The notes beneath the pieces were generated by a model. That model saw nothing but the letters and a program-made list of their open reading frames with translations, had not been told where the DNA came from and made no database searches. Positions 44,368 through 53,550 of a stretch of DNA of 64,000 bases are shown in pieces. A program made the position numbers and the translations under genes. Location of the stretch: NCBI GenBank assembly GCA_008501765.1, contig QQUE01000017.1, forward strand, positions 1 to 64,000, in the 5' to 3' direction. Positions within the stretch are counted from its first letter, which is position 1; the number at the start of each line of letters is the position of its first letter. This DNA is from Calditrichota bacterium (GTDB lineage Bacteria; Zhuqueibacterota; Zhuqueibacteria; Zhuqueibacterales; Geothermadaptataceae).

Positions 44368-46794
44368 ATGCGTACAAAATGGTTTTTCGCGTTAATTGGA
44401 TTTTTTATGCTGAATTTGAGCACGAACGTATTTGGTTCTCAAGTGAAAAAATGGTCAATTTATGTCAATGAAGAACGTGCCAAAGATGAAGCAGTAAAAC
44501 TGGCTATTGCAGATTTACGAGCGGCAGGGTTCGTTTTCAATCTGGTAGATGATAAGACAAGAATATCCGCGAAATCAATTCTGGTTGGGTCGCCAGAGCG
44601 GAATAAGCTGGTGGCGAAGTTGGCTAAATCCAAAAACATCGAGCTGCAAAAACTCGATGATCCGCAGGGGTACCAATTAATCACGACACGCGTAAATGGC
44701 AATAAAATACTCGTTGTTTCCGGCGGCTCCATTTTAGGCGATGTGTACGGCTTGTATTGGATTTGGGACAGATTCAAGGTTTTTGGCGAAATCCCGGAAA
44801 TGAATACTGTGCGCACCCCGAAATTAAAAAACAGATTCACCTCCGGAAATTCGAAAGCGGCGATGCAAAATGCCCTGCGCTACAGTGCGAATTGGGTTTG
44901 GGGTGGTCCATCGATCAATCAACTTGTCCCCTGGGATAACGAGCCGGAGCGTAGCGCAAATGCGAAAAACAGAAATAATCTCAAAGAATTGATCGATTAC
45001 GCGCACAAGTTGCACTTGAAGTTTTTTGTTTATGAAGACGAATTTTCTTACCACCCATCCTTGATGCAGGAGTTCCGTGCGAAAGCCACCCCGAGTGATC
45101 CAGCGTTCTGGGATGCAGTGCAGGCGAAATACAGGCGATTATTGCAGGTTCTGCCGGAAATCGATGGCGTGCGCATTCGCACCGGCGAGGCTACTCGCGT
45201 TGGTGGTAATTTCGAAGCGTTGGATGTTATGCACGATGGCGAGAATTGTGACTGGAGTCTGGCGAAACGGTACCGAACATACGTTAAAAAAATGTACAAC
45301 GTTATCGTCGGTGAATTCGATAAAATTTACTATCAGCGAACATGGGTGACCAGCGCCCACGAACAACATTCCATGGCCACCGTTTACAAGGATATTTTTA
45401 CCGATGATATCCCGGTGAAAAACCTGTATCTTTCGCCATATTTGAGTACCACTGACCGCTATTTTCACCAGCCGTACAACCCGACTTTCAATTTAACGCC
45501 ACACAACATGTTTGTGCTTTTGGCCACGTTGGATTACCACGGGCAGGCAGGTGTCAATATTTGCCCGACCTATCCCGGGTCTTATTTTCAAGGGGGATTG
45601 CAAACTATTCTTGCCCCCAAAAATAGCAATTTGCGGGGCGCCGATTTTGGTGTACCGGGAAAAACTGACTGGAGCACACAAGCCGTAACGGCCTATTCCA
45701 TTTACCGTTTGGCATGGGACCCGGATGAAAATGTCCGGGGAATTGCTCGCGACTATGCGGCGATGGTTTTCGGCCAGCAGGCTGCAGAACCGCTGGCGGA
45801 TATTTTAATGGCTTCAGCAAAAGCCTATAAATACGGCATTTATATCGAACCTGCAGCACATGGCGATTTTCGTTCGTTGCCACATTTGCGATTGACAACA
45901 TTTGCCGCCAAGGGACTCCCCCGTCTCGATAATGGCAAAAAACACGTCGATTTTCTGTACAATCTTTATCTGCGCTGCAAGCCCTGGCTGGAAGAAACAA
46001 TTCTTTACCTCGACTACGGATTAGATGTCGCGGAGAAAATGGCTGCGAAATTCGATTCGGCAAAACCTTTAATTGCAAATTCAGATTTAGCAAAAAAGGC
46101 AGGCGACTCTGTCAACCTCACTTTTCAGCTAATTAAAACCAATAATTTGTATGTGAAAACATTTTTGTCTTATTTTGCTTACCGGGAAAATCCTATCGCT
46201 GAAAAGAAAAATAATCTTGAGAAATTAAGCATAAGATTGACCGAATCGATGCGAGAATTTAGCGCAGCTCCGGGTTGCGTTTACCGACTCGATGGCATGA
46301 AACAACTTTTAGTAAATGTCGATCAGGTTTTGCAGGATTTGCCCTTGGCTGAAATGAAATTGCGTTCTGCTCCTGACGATATCGGGGTAAAAAAACTGAT
46401 CGCCGAGCAGCAGGAGAAATCGGCTGCAGTCTTGCGCCAATATTCAAATTCAGCGGTCAAACTCTTGCACTGGAAAGCCCGCGTTGATGGGCGTGATTTG
46501 TTAAAAGTGAAGGCCAATAATCTGGAAATCGAACCTTTGCGCTTCGATCCCATCGCAGAGATGACTTATGAAATTGCCAACCCTTTACCCGGCGAAGCAG
46601 TAACAGTTATTCCTGTCAATATCAAATCCAGATCGTTTGGCCCATTTGTACTGGAACAACCCACAAGTGAAAATGATTTTACAGCGGTTATCTATTTATC
46701 TGATTTTCCGCGCCATGGGTATAGCTGGTGGGAATTGGAGTTGTACTATATCGAACAATCGCCTGAGGAATTGGGCCTGGCGGTGCCGTGGTAA
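44368..46794 (+). CDS. Secreted glycoside-hydrolase-like protein (GH67/GH20-type architecture)
   Basis: 808 residues with signal peptide (FFALIGFFMLNLSTNVFGS). Residues of about 28-135 form an alpha/beta domain (KDEAVKLAIADLRAAGFVF ... SILVGSPERNKL ... GDVYGLYWIWDRF) like the N-terminal domains that precede GH67, GH20 and GH84 barrels. A TIM-barrel-like middle follows, with LKFFVYEDEFSYHPS, VRIRTGEATRVGG and TYPGSYFQGG, then a long helical and beta C-terminus. The precise family and catalytic acids cannot be fixed by eye. Alpha-glucuronidase-like or hexosaminidase-like are options. It closes the GH172 operon and is followed at once by the GIY-YIG unit. Confidence 0.75.
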   Translation: MRTKWFFALIGFFMLNLSTNVFGSQVKKWSIYVNEERAKDEAVKLAIADLRAAGFVFNLVDDKTRISAKSILVGSPERNKLVAKLAKSKNIELQKLDDPQGYQLITTRVNGNKILVVSGGSILGDVYGLYWIWDRFKVFGEIPEMNTVRTPKLKNRFTSGNSKAAMQNALRYSANWVWGGPSINQLVPWDNEPERSANAKNRNNLKELIDYAHKLHLKFFVYEDEFSYHPSLMQEFRAKATPSDPAFWDAVQAKYRRLLQVLPEIDGVRIRTGEATRVGGNFEALDVMHDGENCDWSLAKRYRTYVKKMYNVIVGEFDKIYYQRTWVTSAHEQHSMATVYKDIFTDDIPVKNLYLSPYLSTTDRYFHQPYNPTFNLTPHNMFVLLATLDYHGQAGVNICPTYPGSYFQGGLQTILAPKNSNLRGADFGVPGKTDWSTQAVTAYSIYRLAWDPDENVRGIARDYAAMVFGQQAAEPLADILMASAKAYKYGIYIEPAAHGDFRSLPHLRLTTFAAKGLPRLDNGKKHVDFLYNLYLRCKPWLEETILYLDYGLDVAEKMAAKFDSAKPLIANSDLAKKAGDSVNLTFQLIKTNNLYVKTFLSYFAYRENPIAEKKNNLEKLSIRLTESMREFSAAPGCVYRLDGMKQLLVNVDQVLQDLPLAEMKLRSAPDDIGVKKLIAEQQEKSAAVLRQYSNSAVKLLHWKARVDGRDLLKVKANNLEIEPLRFDPIAEMTYEIANPLPGEAVTVIPVNIKSRSFGPFVLEQPTSENDFTAVIYLSDFPRHGYSWWELELYYIEQSPEELGLAVPW

Positions 46795-46819
46795 AATAGC
46801 CGTTTGCACGCAAACAGAA

Positions 46820-46985
46820 GTCATCCCGGTTTGCATTTTTTGCAATACCGGGAGCTCCCGAAAATGTGCTCAGACGAGAAGATTCCGGTATTCTTTTGCT
46901 TCTGTAATTCAAGTTATATGCATTTCAACGACAGAATTATTTTGGAAGCGTACTTAATTTCCAAGACAAAAGAAACCGGAATGAC
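46820..46985 (+). repeat. Repeat R7, left copy
   Basis: 166 bp with 13-bp inverted ends GTCATCCCGGTTT / AAACCGGAATGAC (one mismatch). It is in direct orientation with 47404-47570. Long identical blocks are shared: GCAATACCGGGAGCTCCCGA and a 34-base block CTCAGACGAG...TTGCTTCT. The middle (46911-46955) differs. Confidence 0.92.
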
Positions 46986-47070
46986 GATTCATTTTTTATT
47001 TTCTACGGGAAAAGATTTTCAGGTTCTGGAATTTAACGAGAGAATATCAAGTGTATAGGGGAATGCTCCA

Positions 47071-47370
47071 ATGAACACTTATTTTGTTTATATCATGACC
47101 AACAAACACCATACAGTTCTCTATATTGGTGTCACTAACAATTTGATTCGCCGGGTTTATGAGCATAAAACGGGTGCAGCGGATGGATTTACGAAAAAGT
47201 ACAATTGCCATAAGTTGGTGTGGTATGAAGAAATTCCAGATGTCAGAATCGCGATTGAACATGAAAAACGTATGAAAAAGTGGAAGAAAAAGTTCAAACA
47301 GAATTTAATCAACAGTCTAAATCCTGACTGGCGTGATTTATATGGGGATATCGTAAATACTAATACCTGA
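47071..47370 (+). CDS. GIY-YIG nuclease, short UPF0213/YhbQ-like family
   Basis: 99 residues, entirely a GIY-YIG domain. The first motif is YFVYIMT, the second LYIGVTNNLIRRVYEHK with the catalytic Arg and His, and the metal-binding Glu is in AIEHEKRMKKWKK. The conserved ending FKQNLINSLNPDWRDLYG follows. GGGGA lies 9 bases before the ATG. These small nucleases are often present in many copies per genome, and the biological role of most is unknown. Here the gene is bracketed by direct copies of an R7 repeat, which suggests that nuclease and repeats form one unit. Confidence 0.93.
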   Translation: MNTYFVYIMTNKHHTVLYIGVTNNLIRRVYEHKTGAADGFTKKYNCHKLVWYEEIPDVRIAIEHEKRMKKWKKKFKQNLINSLNPDWRDLYGDIVNTNT

Positions 47371-47403
47371 ACCAAGCTTGGCAACATACTTCTGAAACTG
47401 GCT

Positions 47404-47570
47404 GTCATCCCGGTTTGCGGTTTATGCAATACCGGGAGCTCCCGAAATAGTACTCAGACGAGAAGATTCCGGTATTCTTTTGCTTCTGCAATTCAAATTA
47501 TTTGAATTGCACGGACTGAAAAATTTTAGGAATATGATTTAATTTCCAAGACAAAAAAAACCGGAATGAC
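47404..47570 (+). repeat. Repeat R7, right copy
   Basis: 167 bp, ends GTCATCCCGGTTT / AAACCGGAATGAC, direct copy of 46820-46985. Confidence 0.92.
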
Positions 47571-47587
47571 AATCGGGGGCGATGGCT

Positions 47588-48562
47588 TTAAAACAGTCTA
47601 TCTAAAATTTGTTTTTTCGTTTCTTGCCAGTGCGCATGTTTTTTCAGGTTGAGTGTGACTGCACCCACTTTATAGTCTGCATAATTTTGCTGCATATCCT
47701 TAATCCCCGTTATAATGCCAGGCACCGAATTGTCCACATGCACTGCACCGGTGGGGAAATTTTTCTGTAAAATAGGCCAGTCAGAAACGATAACCGGCGT
47801 CTTTTGATATATAGCCTCCCAGGCGCCGCGCAGCATGGTGTGATCGCGGGTTGTGAGGGTAATCACGGCATTTGCGTTTGAAATGAGATCGCCATAAAGC
47901 GCATCTGAGATGAATCCAGTCAAGTGCACATTATCGGGTTTTTTTGCCAGTATTTCAGGTTTGAGGTGTTTGGGATTGCCGGTCATGTAAAATTGGATAT
48001 TTCCCAGTTTTTTTGCAGCGTGGAAAAGCTCTTTTATCGGCTCGTCATAATTAAATGAACACACAGCCGCAATACTGAATTGACCATTTAATGAGAATTT
48101 TTCATTACCTGAAAAATGAACAGGAACATCCCGGACAATGGTGGCGTGGGCGCCATTTTTTCGCACAATTTCTGCGAGATGTTCGTTATGCACGATGGTT
48201 GTTGCCGCCTGTCGGCTGAGCCAGTGCTGCAGCCATTGCAGGTGTTTCCAACGCGGCATCAGCAAAGCGGCGGTGTGGGTGTCGATCACGAACGGTGTGC
48301 CGGTGAAAATTTTATAAATCCAGGCAGGAAGCGCGGCAAAAATGGGAGGCGACATCACAAAAATGGCATCTGGTTTTTCACGTAGAATTATACGCAGGGT
48401 TTTAATAAACTGCCCACTATATTTAAAGAGAATAGTTGACGGCTTACTACCCAGATTGGGCAGATAAATCATATGCGAAATGCCACCGAGCTCGCGCGCC
48501 GTGTGATCGCTGCGACTGCAGTTTTCAGCCCAGGAAATGTAGCAGATATTTTTCATTTTCAT
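47588..48562 (-). CDS. Glycosyltransferase (GT4-like)
   Basis: 324 residues, GT-B type. The N-terminal half has HTARELGGISHMIYLPNLGS and PDAIFVMSPPIFAALPAWIY. The C-terminal nucleotide-sugar half has FYMTGNPKHLK, VHLTGFISDALYGDLISNANAVITLTTRDHTMLRGAWEA and VIVSDWP. The acidic residue of the EX7E motif is reduced. It should transfer a sugar during polymer assembly at the inner membrane. Last gene of the operon with dehydrogenase, second glycosyltransferase and heparinase-like protein, 95 bp from the next gene. The start is uncertain between 48562 and the second ATG at 48556. Confidence 0.82.
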   Translation of the reverse strand: MKMKNICYISWAENCSRSDHTARELGGISHMIYLPNLGSKPSTILFKYSGQFIKTLRIILREKPDAIFVMSPPIFAALPAWIYKIFTGTPFVIDTHTAALLMPRWKHLQWLQHWLSRQAATTIVHNEHLAEIVRKNGAHATIVRDVPVHFSGNEKFSLNGQFSIAAVCSFNYDEPIKELFHAAKKLGNIQFYMTGNPKHLKPEILAKKPDNVHLTGFISDALYGDLISNANAVITLTTRDHTMLRGAWEAIYQKTPVIVSDWPILQKNFPTGAVHVDNSVPGIITGIKDMQQNYADYKVGAVTLNLKKHAHWQETKKQILDRLF

Positions 48563-48657
48563 TTAGATAAGTTACCAGCGATTTGAATTTAATGAAGAAA
48601 CAAGCCCCATAATAAAATTGTGGATAGTTCAGGGGAGAATCCCTGAACTAAAACACG

Positions 48658-49962
48658 TTACACAATTTTCTCGCTCTCAGCCGGTGCCCAATCCGCGATG
48701 TATTCCAAATCCAATACGAATTGGTGCTCTTCAAACATACCGCAAATTTCGTCCATATTTTTCAGGCGCTTGCCGATGATGATCGTTTCAGCATCTTTTA
48801 ACGCGCCTTCGACATCACTGGTGAGAAGCTCGCTGATGTGTGGCAAGGAACGCTCGATATATTCCTTGTTCTTGCCAAAAATATTGGAGAGAATTACCTC
48901 TTCGTCGTAAATTTTTAATTTATATCCTTTGCCAATCAGGGTTTCAGCAACCGTCACCAATGGACTTTCACGCAGATCATCTGTTCCCGGTTTGAAACTG
49001 AGTCCGAGCATAACAACATGGCGATTGCCGCGCTCAAGGACTTTGCGGACAGCCCGTTCGATATGATTTTCATTACTTGGCAAAATGGAATCGAGCAGCG
49101 GTGTGTGCACATCGCGGTGTTTTGCTGCATAACTCAATGCGCGCACATCTTTTGGCAGGCATGAGCCACCGAAGGCAAAACCCGGCCGCAAATAAGTTTT
49201 GGAAATATTCAAGCTGCGGTCTTCACAAAAAACACGCATGACCTGCTGGCTGTCAATATCCAATTGATTGCAAACCGCGCCAATTTCATTGGCAAAAGCA
49301 ACTTTGAGTGCATGAAAATTATTGCTGGCATATTTCACCATCGAAGCAGCATCCGGTTCTGTTCGAAAAACCGGGCGATCTATCGGAGCATAAGCTTCAG
49401 CCAAACGATCGCCGCTGCGTTGGTCGAACTGACCGATGAGTGTGAAAGGTGGATTTTGGAAATCATCGATTGCAGAGCTTTCACGCAGGAATTCAGGATT
49501 GACACAGACGCCAAAATCCTCACCGGCGGTTTTGCCGCTGGTCTGCTCCAGCAACGGGATGATGTATTCTTTGGCCACACCCGGTAATAAGGTGCTGCGA
49601 ATTGTCACAACGTGATAGTGCTCGATTGATTTTAAGGTCGCTCCGATTTGCTCCATAACACGCAATAGAAAATGGGTATCCAGACTGCCGTTTTGTTTAC
49701 TCGGCGTGCCGACGCAAACCATGGAAATATCACTGTTTTTGATGGCATATTCTGCACTGTCAGTTACTTGCAGCGCTCCTGTTTTTATAACCTGGGCGAG
49801 CAGTTCATCAAGGCCCGGTTCGATGATCGGCGATTGCCCTTTTTTAATCAAGTCCAGTTTCTGTAGATTCACATCGACGCCAATAATTTCGTGGTGCATA
49901 TCAGCAAAACAAGCGGCGGAAACACAGCCAACATATCCCATTCCAAAAACAGAAATTCTCAT
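48658..49962 (-). CDS. GDP-mannose/UDP-glucose 6-dehydrogenase (AlgD-like)
   Basis: 434 residues. The NAD-binding start is ISVFGMGYVGCVSAACFA, then CVGTPSKQNGSLD, VNPEFLRESSAIDDF, the substrate-binding YASNNFHALKVAFANEIG and the catalytic Cys in RPGFAFGGSCLPKDVRAL. The ISKTYLRPGFAFGGSC block resembles AlgD more than Ugd. It oxidises a nucleotide hexose to the uronic acid (GDP-mannuronate if AlgD-type). GGAAGGAA precedes the ATG. The neighbouring glycosyltransferases and an alginate-lyase-like protein point to a uronic-acid exopolysaccharide. Substrate choice between GDP-mannose and UDP-glucose remains open. Confidence 0.88.
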   Translation of the reverse strand: MRISVFGMGYVGCVSAACFADMHHEIIGVDVNLQKLDLIKKGQSPIIEPGLDELLAQVIKTGALQVTDSAEYAIKNSDISMVCVGTPSKQNGSLDTHFLLRVMEQIGATLKSIEHYHVVTIRSTLLPGVAKEYIIPLLEQTSGKTAGEDFGVCVNPEFLRESSAIDDFQNPPFTLIGQFDQRSGDRLAEAYAPIDRPVFRTEPDAASMVKYASNNFHALKVAFANEIGAVCNQLDIDSQQVMRVFCEDRSLNISKTYLRPGFAFGGSCLPKDVRALSYAAKHRDVHTPLLDSILPSNENHIERAVRKVLERGNRHVVMLGLSFKPGTDDLRESPLVTVAETLIGKGYKLKIYDEEVILSNIFGKNKEYIERSLPHISELLTSDVEGALKDAETIIIGKRLKNMDEICGMFEEHQFVLDLEYIADWAPAESEKIV

Positions 49963-49979
49963 TTTATTCCTTCCGAAGT

Positions 49980-51110
49980 TTATGCCTGAGACAGGCTTTT
50001 TTTTGTATTTATTTTTAAATTTGTGCTGGTATCGGCTAATTTGCCATTTGCCAAAACGTCGATTTCTTCCCCAATTGTGTCCGGCACTATGGGTTTAATG
50101 ACCGCTGCCCGGGCTTTTTCAAAATTTTCGATGACCGATAAAACTTTGGATACCATATCATTAATATTTGAATTTTCATAAGTTATTACACTTTCAGGCC
50201 GGGTGTTGTTTTCACTGGCCACGACGGGTACCTGCAATGACAAAGCTTCGAGAACAGAGGAAGCAACACCATCTTTTACCGGTGTGCGCCAGTAAAGCTG
50301 CGACCGGCTCATTATACTTAAAAATGCGTCGTGATCCTGGTCGCCGACAAACAAAACATGATCCGAAATCTTCAATTCTTCAACCAGTTTTTTCTGCGGC
50401 TCCGATCCGAGATCAGAACCGAGAATTATCAATCCAAAATTTGCATTTTTTTCAAGGATGGATGCTGTTGCAATTAACATATCGTCGATGAAAAATTCAG
50501 GACGAAAAAAAACGTAGCTGCAGGCGATATGCTTGTATTTCTGAAAAAATGTTTCCGTTGCCTGTGGCAATTGAACATCCTCAAATTGCAAATATTGGCG
50601 ACTAAACGCTTGAATCGGCACGATTTTTTGTGGATCAATGCCGTACCCAACGATGGCTTTTTTTACCAACAAATTATTGCAAATAATGTGACGTGGCGCC
50701 GTGAAAATAAATTTATACAGCAGATTAAGGCGCGGCGCTCGCGATTGTGGAAAATAGTGCTGTAACGGTCCCGCGTGAAATGTAATCACGGCGCGTTTAA
50801 AGGTCAATAAACTTATCAGCAAAGCGAGCGAGGTGAGAACAAATCCTTTCGGAGAATCGCCGTTTAAATGCATGTGCACTGTGAATCCTTTTAGGCAATA
50901 TTTGAAGACTTTTTTCACGAAATCGAATCCGCTGAACACAGGCTCAAAATCACGTCCGGTGAGAAATCGGCCCTTGCCGGTATTGAGAACAGTGCATATA
51001 TCACCGCGTTTTTCCAGTTCTTTTTTAAGAAAATAGACCCGCATGCCCCAACCGGCGCGTGGTGGCGGATAACTGGATATTTCTAAAATTTTTAAGGGTT
51101 TAGTTTGCAA
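49980..51110 (-). CDS. Glycosyltransferase family 4
   Basis: 376 residues. The N-terminal KILEISSYPPPRAGWGMRVYFLKKEL is the acceptor-domain start of GT4 enzymes. The C-terminal donor half has NFGLIILGSDLGSEPQK, VLFVGDQDHDAFLSIMSRSQLYWRTPVKDGVASSVLEALSLQVPVVASENN, containing the E...E region. The start is a TTG at 51110 without a strong Shine-Dalgarno, but the conserved region begins 6 codons later, so the frame must begin nearby. It is 17 bp from the dehydrogenase gene. Likely builds the repeat unit of the same polysaccharide. Confidence 0.87.
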   Translation of the reverse strand: MQTKPLKILEISSYPPPRAGWGMRVYFLKKELEKRGDICTVLNTGKGRFLTGRDFEPVFSGFDFVKKVFKYCLKGFTVHMHLNGDSPKGFVLTSLALLISLLTFKRAVITFHAGPLQHYFPQSRAPRLNLLYKFIFTAPRHIICNNLLVKKAIVGYGIDPQKIVPIQAFSRQYLQFEDVQLPQATETFFQKYKHIACSYVFFRPEFFIDDMLIATASILEKNANFGLIILGSDLGSEPQKKLVEELKISDHVLFVGDQDHDAFLSIMSRSQLYWRTPVKDGVASSVLEALSLQVPVVASENNTRPESVITYENSNINDMVSKVLSVIENFEKARAAVIKPIVPDTIGEEIDVLANGKLADTSTNLKINTKKSLSQA

Positions 51111-51198
51111 AAGTAAGTTTGCCCGTGTTGAAATATAAGTATTTAATTGTTTAGAATTCTATCATCCTGCTCCGAGTATTTCAAATTGCCGCATTGGA

Positions 51199-53550
51199 TT
51201 AAATTTTGATAATGGGAGCCGTCGGATAACCATTTTTTCTGTCCTGCTCCGGAATGCTTTGCAGCATGAGCGATTGTTCCATTTTTTCAGCTAATCTGGT
51301 TATTTTCACACCTGTGGTACTGCCTGATTTTTCATCATTATTCTCAGATGACGTGAATTCTATTTTATAATCAGAATCCGAGGTGCTGACAGAAAAACCG
51401 TGTTGTTTTTTTCTGATTTTAATTTGGGAAGGCGCTCCCAATTTTTCCGGTAAATACAATCCAATCATTTCGAAAGGGAAATCACAACTTGTTGAAAGCG
51501 TGGCAATTTGAGCTGGTCTTCTTTCTCGATAAGTTGGGGAAATCCAACCCTTTTCCGGTGTGTCCCCACCGCGTTCGGTTGCTCCGCTAATCTCTTCATT
51601 GTTCCTGGTGAGAAAATGCATCTGCAAACTGGCTTTCTCACCCAATATAATTATCGAATTTGGATCTTTGCTGCTGAGTTGAATTTCAGCATAATCAACG
51701 GTGTGAAAATGAGCTTTGACTGCGTGTTTTGCTCGATTTTCCTTGCGTAACCCGGATTGTAAAATATCGAAGGTAACCCAGAATTTGTTATCGATGAATA
51801 AGAAGTAGCGGCGATGTACGGCTTTTGCGGGCAGCCTTTTAAAACCATGGTGTTCCCCGACAAAGGCGTTGCAAAAATCGCCTGAAAAGCGTTGTAGCGG
51901 GAAAAATTCCGGTGCATGGCTCCAACTTAAAATTCCTGCCTGCTCGAGTTGCGATTGCCCGTCGATTGTGATTGTATTGTGCGCTTCTGTGCTGCGAAAA
52001 TATTTGTGCCAGGCGATATCGCCGCGATAATTGGAAAATCCCGGATCGATGAGCAGATTTTCGCCGAATGCAGCGATTTCAAAATGCAGCAAATCTGCGT
52101 GCCCATGTGCTGCAGAGGGCGTCCCGTCTTTGAAAATCCCCTCTGCGATAGGTCCGCAATCGATGTAACTGAAGTGGCTGTCCGGTTGCCAACCGCTGCG
52201 CATGACTGTGTAACCGGAGCTACCCAGGGTATAAAAATTATGCTCGAGATGTTGTTCCGGCATTGCATTATAGGCTTCAATTTCAGAAGGAGAGAGAAAC
52301 CAGTAAGCATCTTCTCCCAACTTTCCGGCTGCGGCTTTCATTTCGCTCCGGTTAAACCAAACAGCCCCGATTCCCTGGAAACTGGTGAAATTCCAATTGG
52401 CTGGATCGCTGAAATAAATGGACCGTGCCGTGTCGATATCGCCGATCCAGGGGAGGGTTTTGTCGGGCCGCATCATTTGCATGGAAAATTCGATCGACCG
52501 TTCGCATTGATTCAAAATTCGTTGGGAAATTGGATCGCCGTTCAATTTTTTGGCGTTGGCGCATTGCAAGTAAAATCCCAGGGTGAAATGATGATAAAAT
52601 GTTGCCTGCTCAACAGTACCACCATCCGCACTGAACTGCTTTTCAACCTGATCGTCGAGAATATTCCAGGCTTCTTTGTGCCAATCGTTGGCATTTTTCA
52701 AGATGGGAAATTGGTAGCCAATCATAAATAGCGCCGCCACTTCGCCGATCAAATGATTGTAGGGGCTGAAATAGAACGACAAGTTTTCTTTGATATAAAC
52801 GCCGCTGAGATACAGTAATTTAAGAATGGTGAAAAAAACTTCGGCTGATTGTTTTCTCGAAGCAAAGTAAAAATTCAGCACCCAGATTAGTGAGAAAGCC
52901 CGCATCCCGACTTCAAGAGCGCTTGTCCAGTTTACCCCGGTTTTAAATGGATTTTTTTCGACCCAATCCAGAATGAGCGCTTCGAGTTTTACACGATATT
53001 TTTCGTCATCTGTGAGATAATAGGCTTTGGCAATTTCGATCAGGAATTGCAAGCGGTTAATCTCCCAAACGTGTTTGATATCCTGGCCCTCGCGGTTTTT
53101 AAAAATTTCAATATCGCGATAAAACCCGGTTGGATATTCTTGCAGTGAAAGTGGATCGGACTGCCATGGAATGCTATCTGGAAATTCACATTCGATGCCC
53201 ATAAATTTAAATTTCCCTGCGAGAAAACCATCGGCGCGGTCGATGCTGCGAATGAATTCGTGTGGGTAAAGCAATTGAAACAACATGCCTTTTTGGCTAT
53301 TTTGCGGGGTGGGAAACAGGCGTTTTGCACTTTGGGATTGAATAAATTCCCGTGCATCCTTTCTACCGAATTGCCGCCAGAAGTCTTCGAATCCCGAGGC
53401 GAAGAAATTAAAATCGTCTGCAGTCACTTCAGTAAGTTCGGTCTGATAGTTTTTCCGTTCTTGCTGGATATCGAGATATTCTTTTGCCCGATGACGCCAC
53501 TCTCCCGGCGACATCCGCACAATTTTTTTAGCTTTTAATACGACTGACAT
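51199..53550 (-). CDS. Heparinase II/III family protein (alginate-lyase-like)
   Basis: 783 residues from the ATG at 53550. A start at 53592 would add 14 residues, and neither has a clear ribosome-binding site. The homologous region begins KKIVRMSPGEWRHRAKEYLD. The alpha-toroid (about 60-420) has GVNWTSALEVGMRAFSLIWV and YFSPYNHLIGEVAALFMIG with the catalytic-type NH. The beta-sandwich has HADLLHFEIAAFGENLLIDPG and FRSTEAHNTITIDGQSQ. Polysaccharide lyases of this group cleave uronic-acid polymers. Members encoded in biosynthesis operons (as in alginate-like or Wzy clusters) trim or edit the nascent chain. No signal peptide is obvious. Confidence 0.86.
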   Translation of the reverse strand: MSVVLKAKKIVRMSPGEWRHRAKEYLDIQQERKNYQTELTEVTADDFNFFASGFEDFWRQFGRKDAREFIQSQSAKRLFPTPQNSQKGMLFQLLYPHEFIRSIDRADGFLAGKFKFMGIECEFPDSIPWQSDPLSLQEYPTGFYRDIEIFKNREGQDIKHVWEINRLQFLIEIAKAYYLTDDEKYRVKLEALILDWVEKNPFKTGVNWTSALEVGMRAFSLIWVLNFYFASRKQSAEVFFTILKLLYLSGVYIKENLSFYFSPYNHLIGEVAALFMIGYQFPILKNANDWHKEAWNILDDQVEKQFSADGGTVEQATFYHHFTLGFYLQCANAKKLNGDPISQRILNQCERSIEFSMQMMRPDKTLPWIGDIDTARSIYFSDPANWNFTSFQGIGAVWFNRSEMKAAAGKLGEDAYWFLSPSEIEAYNAMPEQHLEHNFYTLGSSGYTVMRSGWQPDSHFSYIDCGPIAEGIFKDGTPSAAHGHADLLHFEIAAFGENLLIDPGFSNYRGDIAWHKYFRSTEAHNTITIDGQSQLEQAGILSWSHAPEFFPLQRFSGDFCNAFVGEHHGFKRLPAKAVHRRYFLFIDNKFWVTFDILQSGLRKENRAKHAVKAHFHTVDYAEIQLSSKDPNSIIILGEKASLQMHFLTRNNEEISGATERGGDTPEKGWISPTYRERRPAQIATLSTSCDFPFEMIGLYLPEKLGAPSQIKIRKKQHGFSVSTSDSDYKIEFTSSENNDEKSGSTTGVKITRLAEKMEQSLMLQSIPEQDRKNGYPTAPIIKI

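Larger units (their letters stand above)
46820..47570 (+). mobile_element. Composite unit: GIY-YIG nuclease gene between direct R7 repeats
   Basis: A 751-bp block made of R7 left, an 85-bp gap, the nuclease gene, 33 bp and R7 right. Because each R7 has inverted ends, the block as a whole also begins GTCATCCCGG and ends CCGGAATGAC. It lies directly between the GH67-like gene (25 bp away) and a convergent glycosyltransferase gene (17 bp away). No flanking target duplication was found. Mobility is inferred from architecture. Confidence 0.65.

Noticed and set aside
46804-47058. Plus-strand frame of 84 codons before the GIY-YIG gene
   Set aside because: Two thirds lie in R7 and the same frame is not kept in the right-hand R7 copy.
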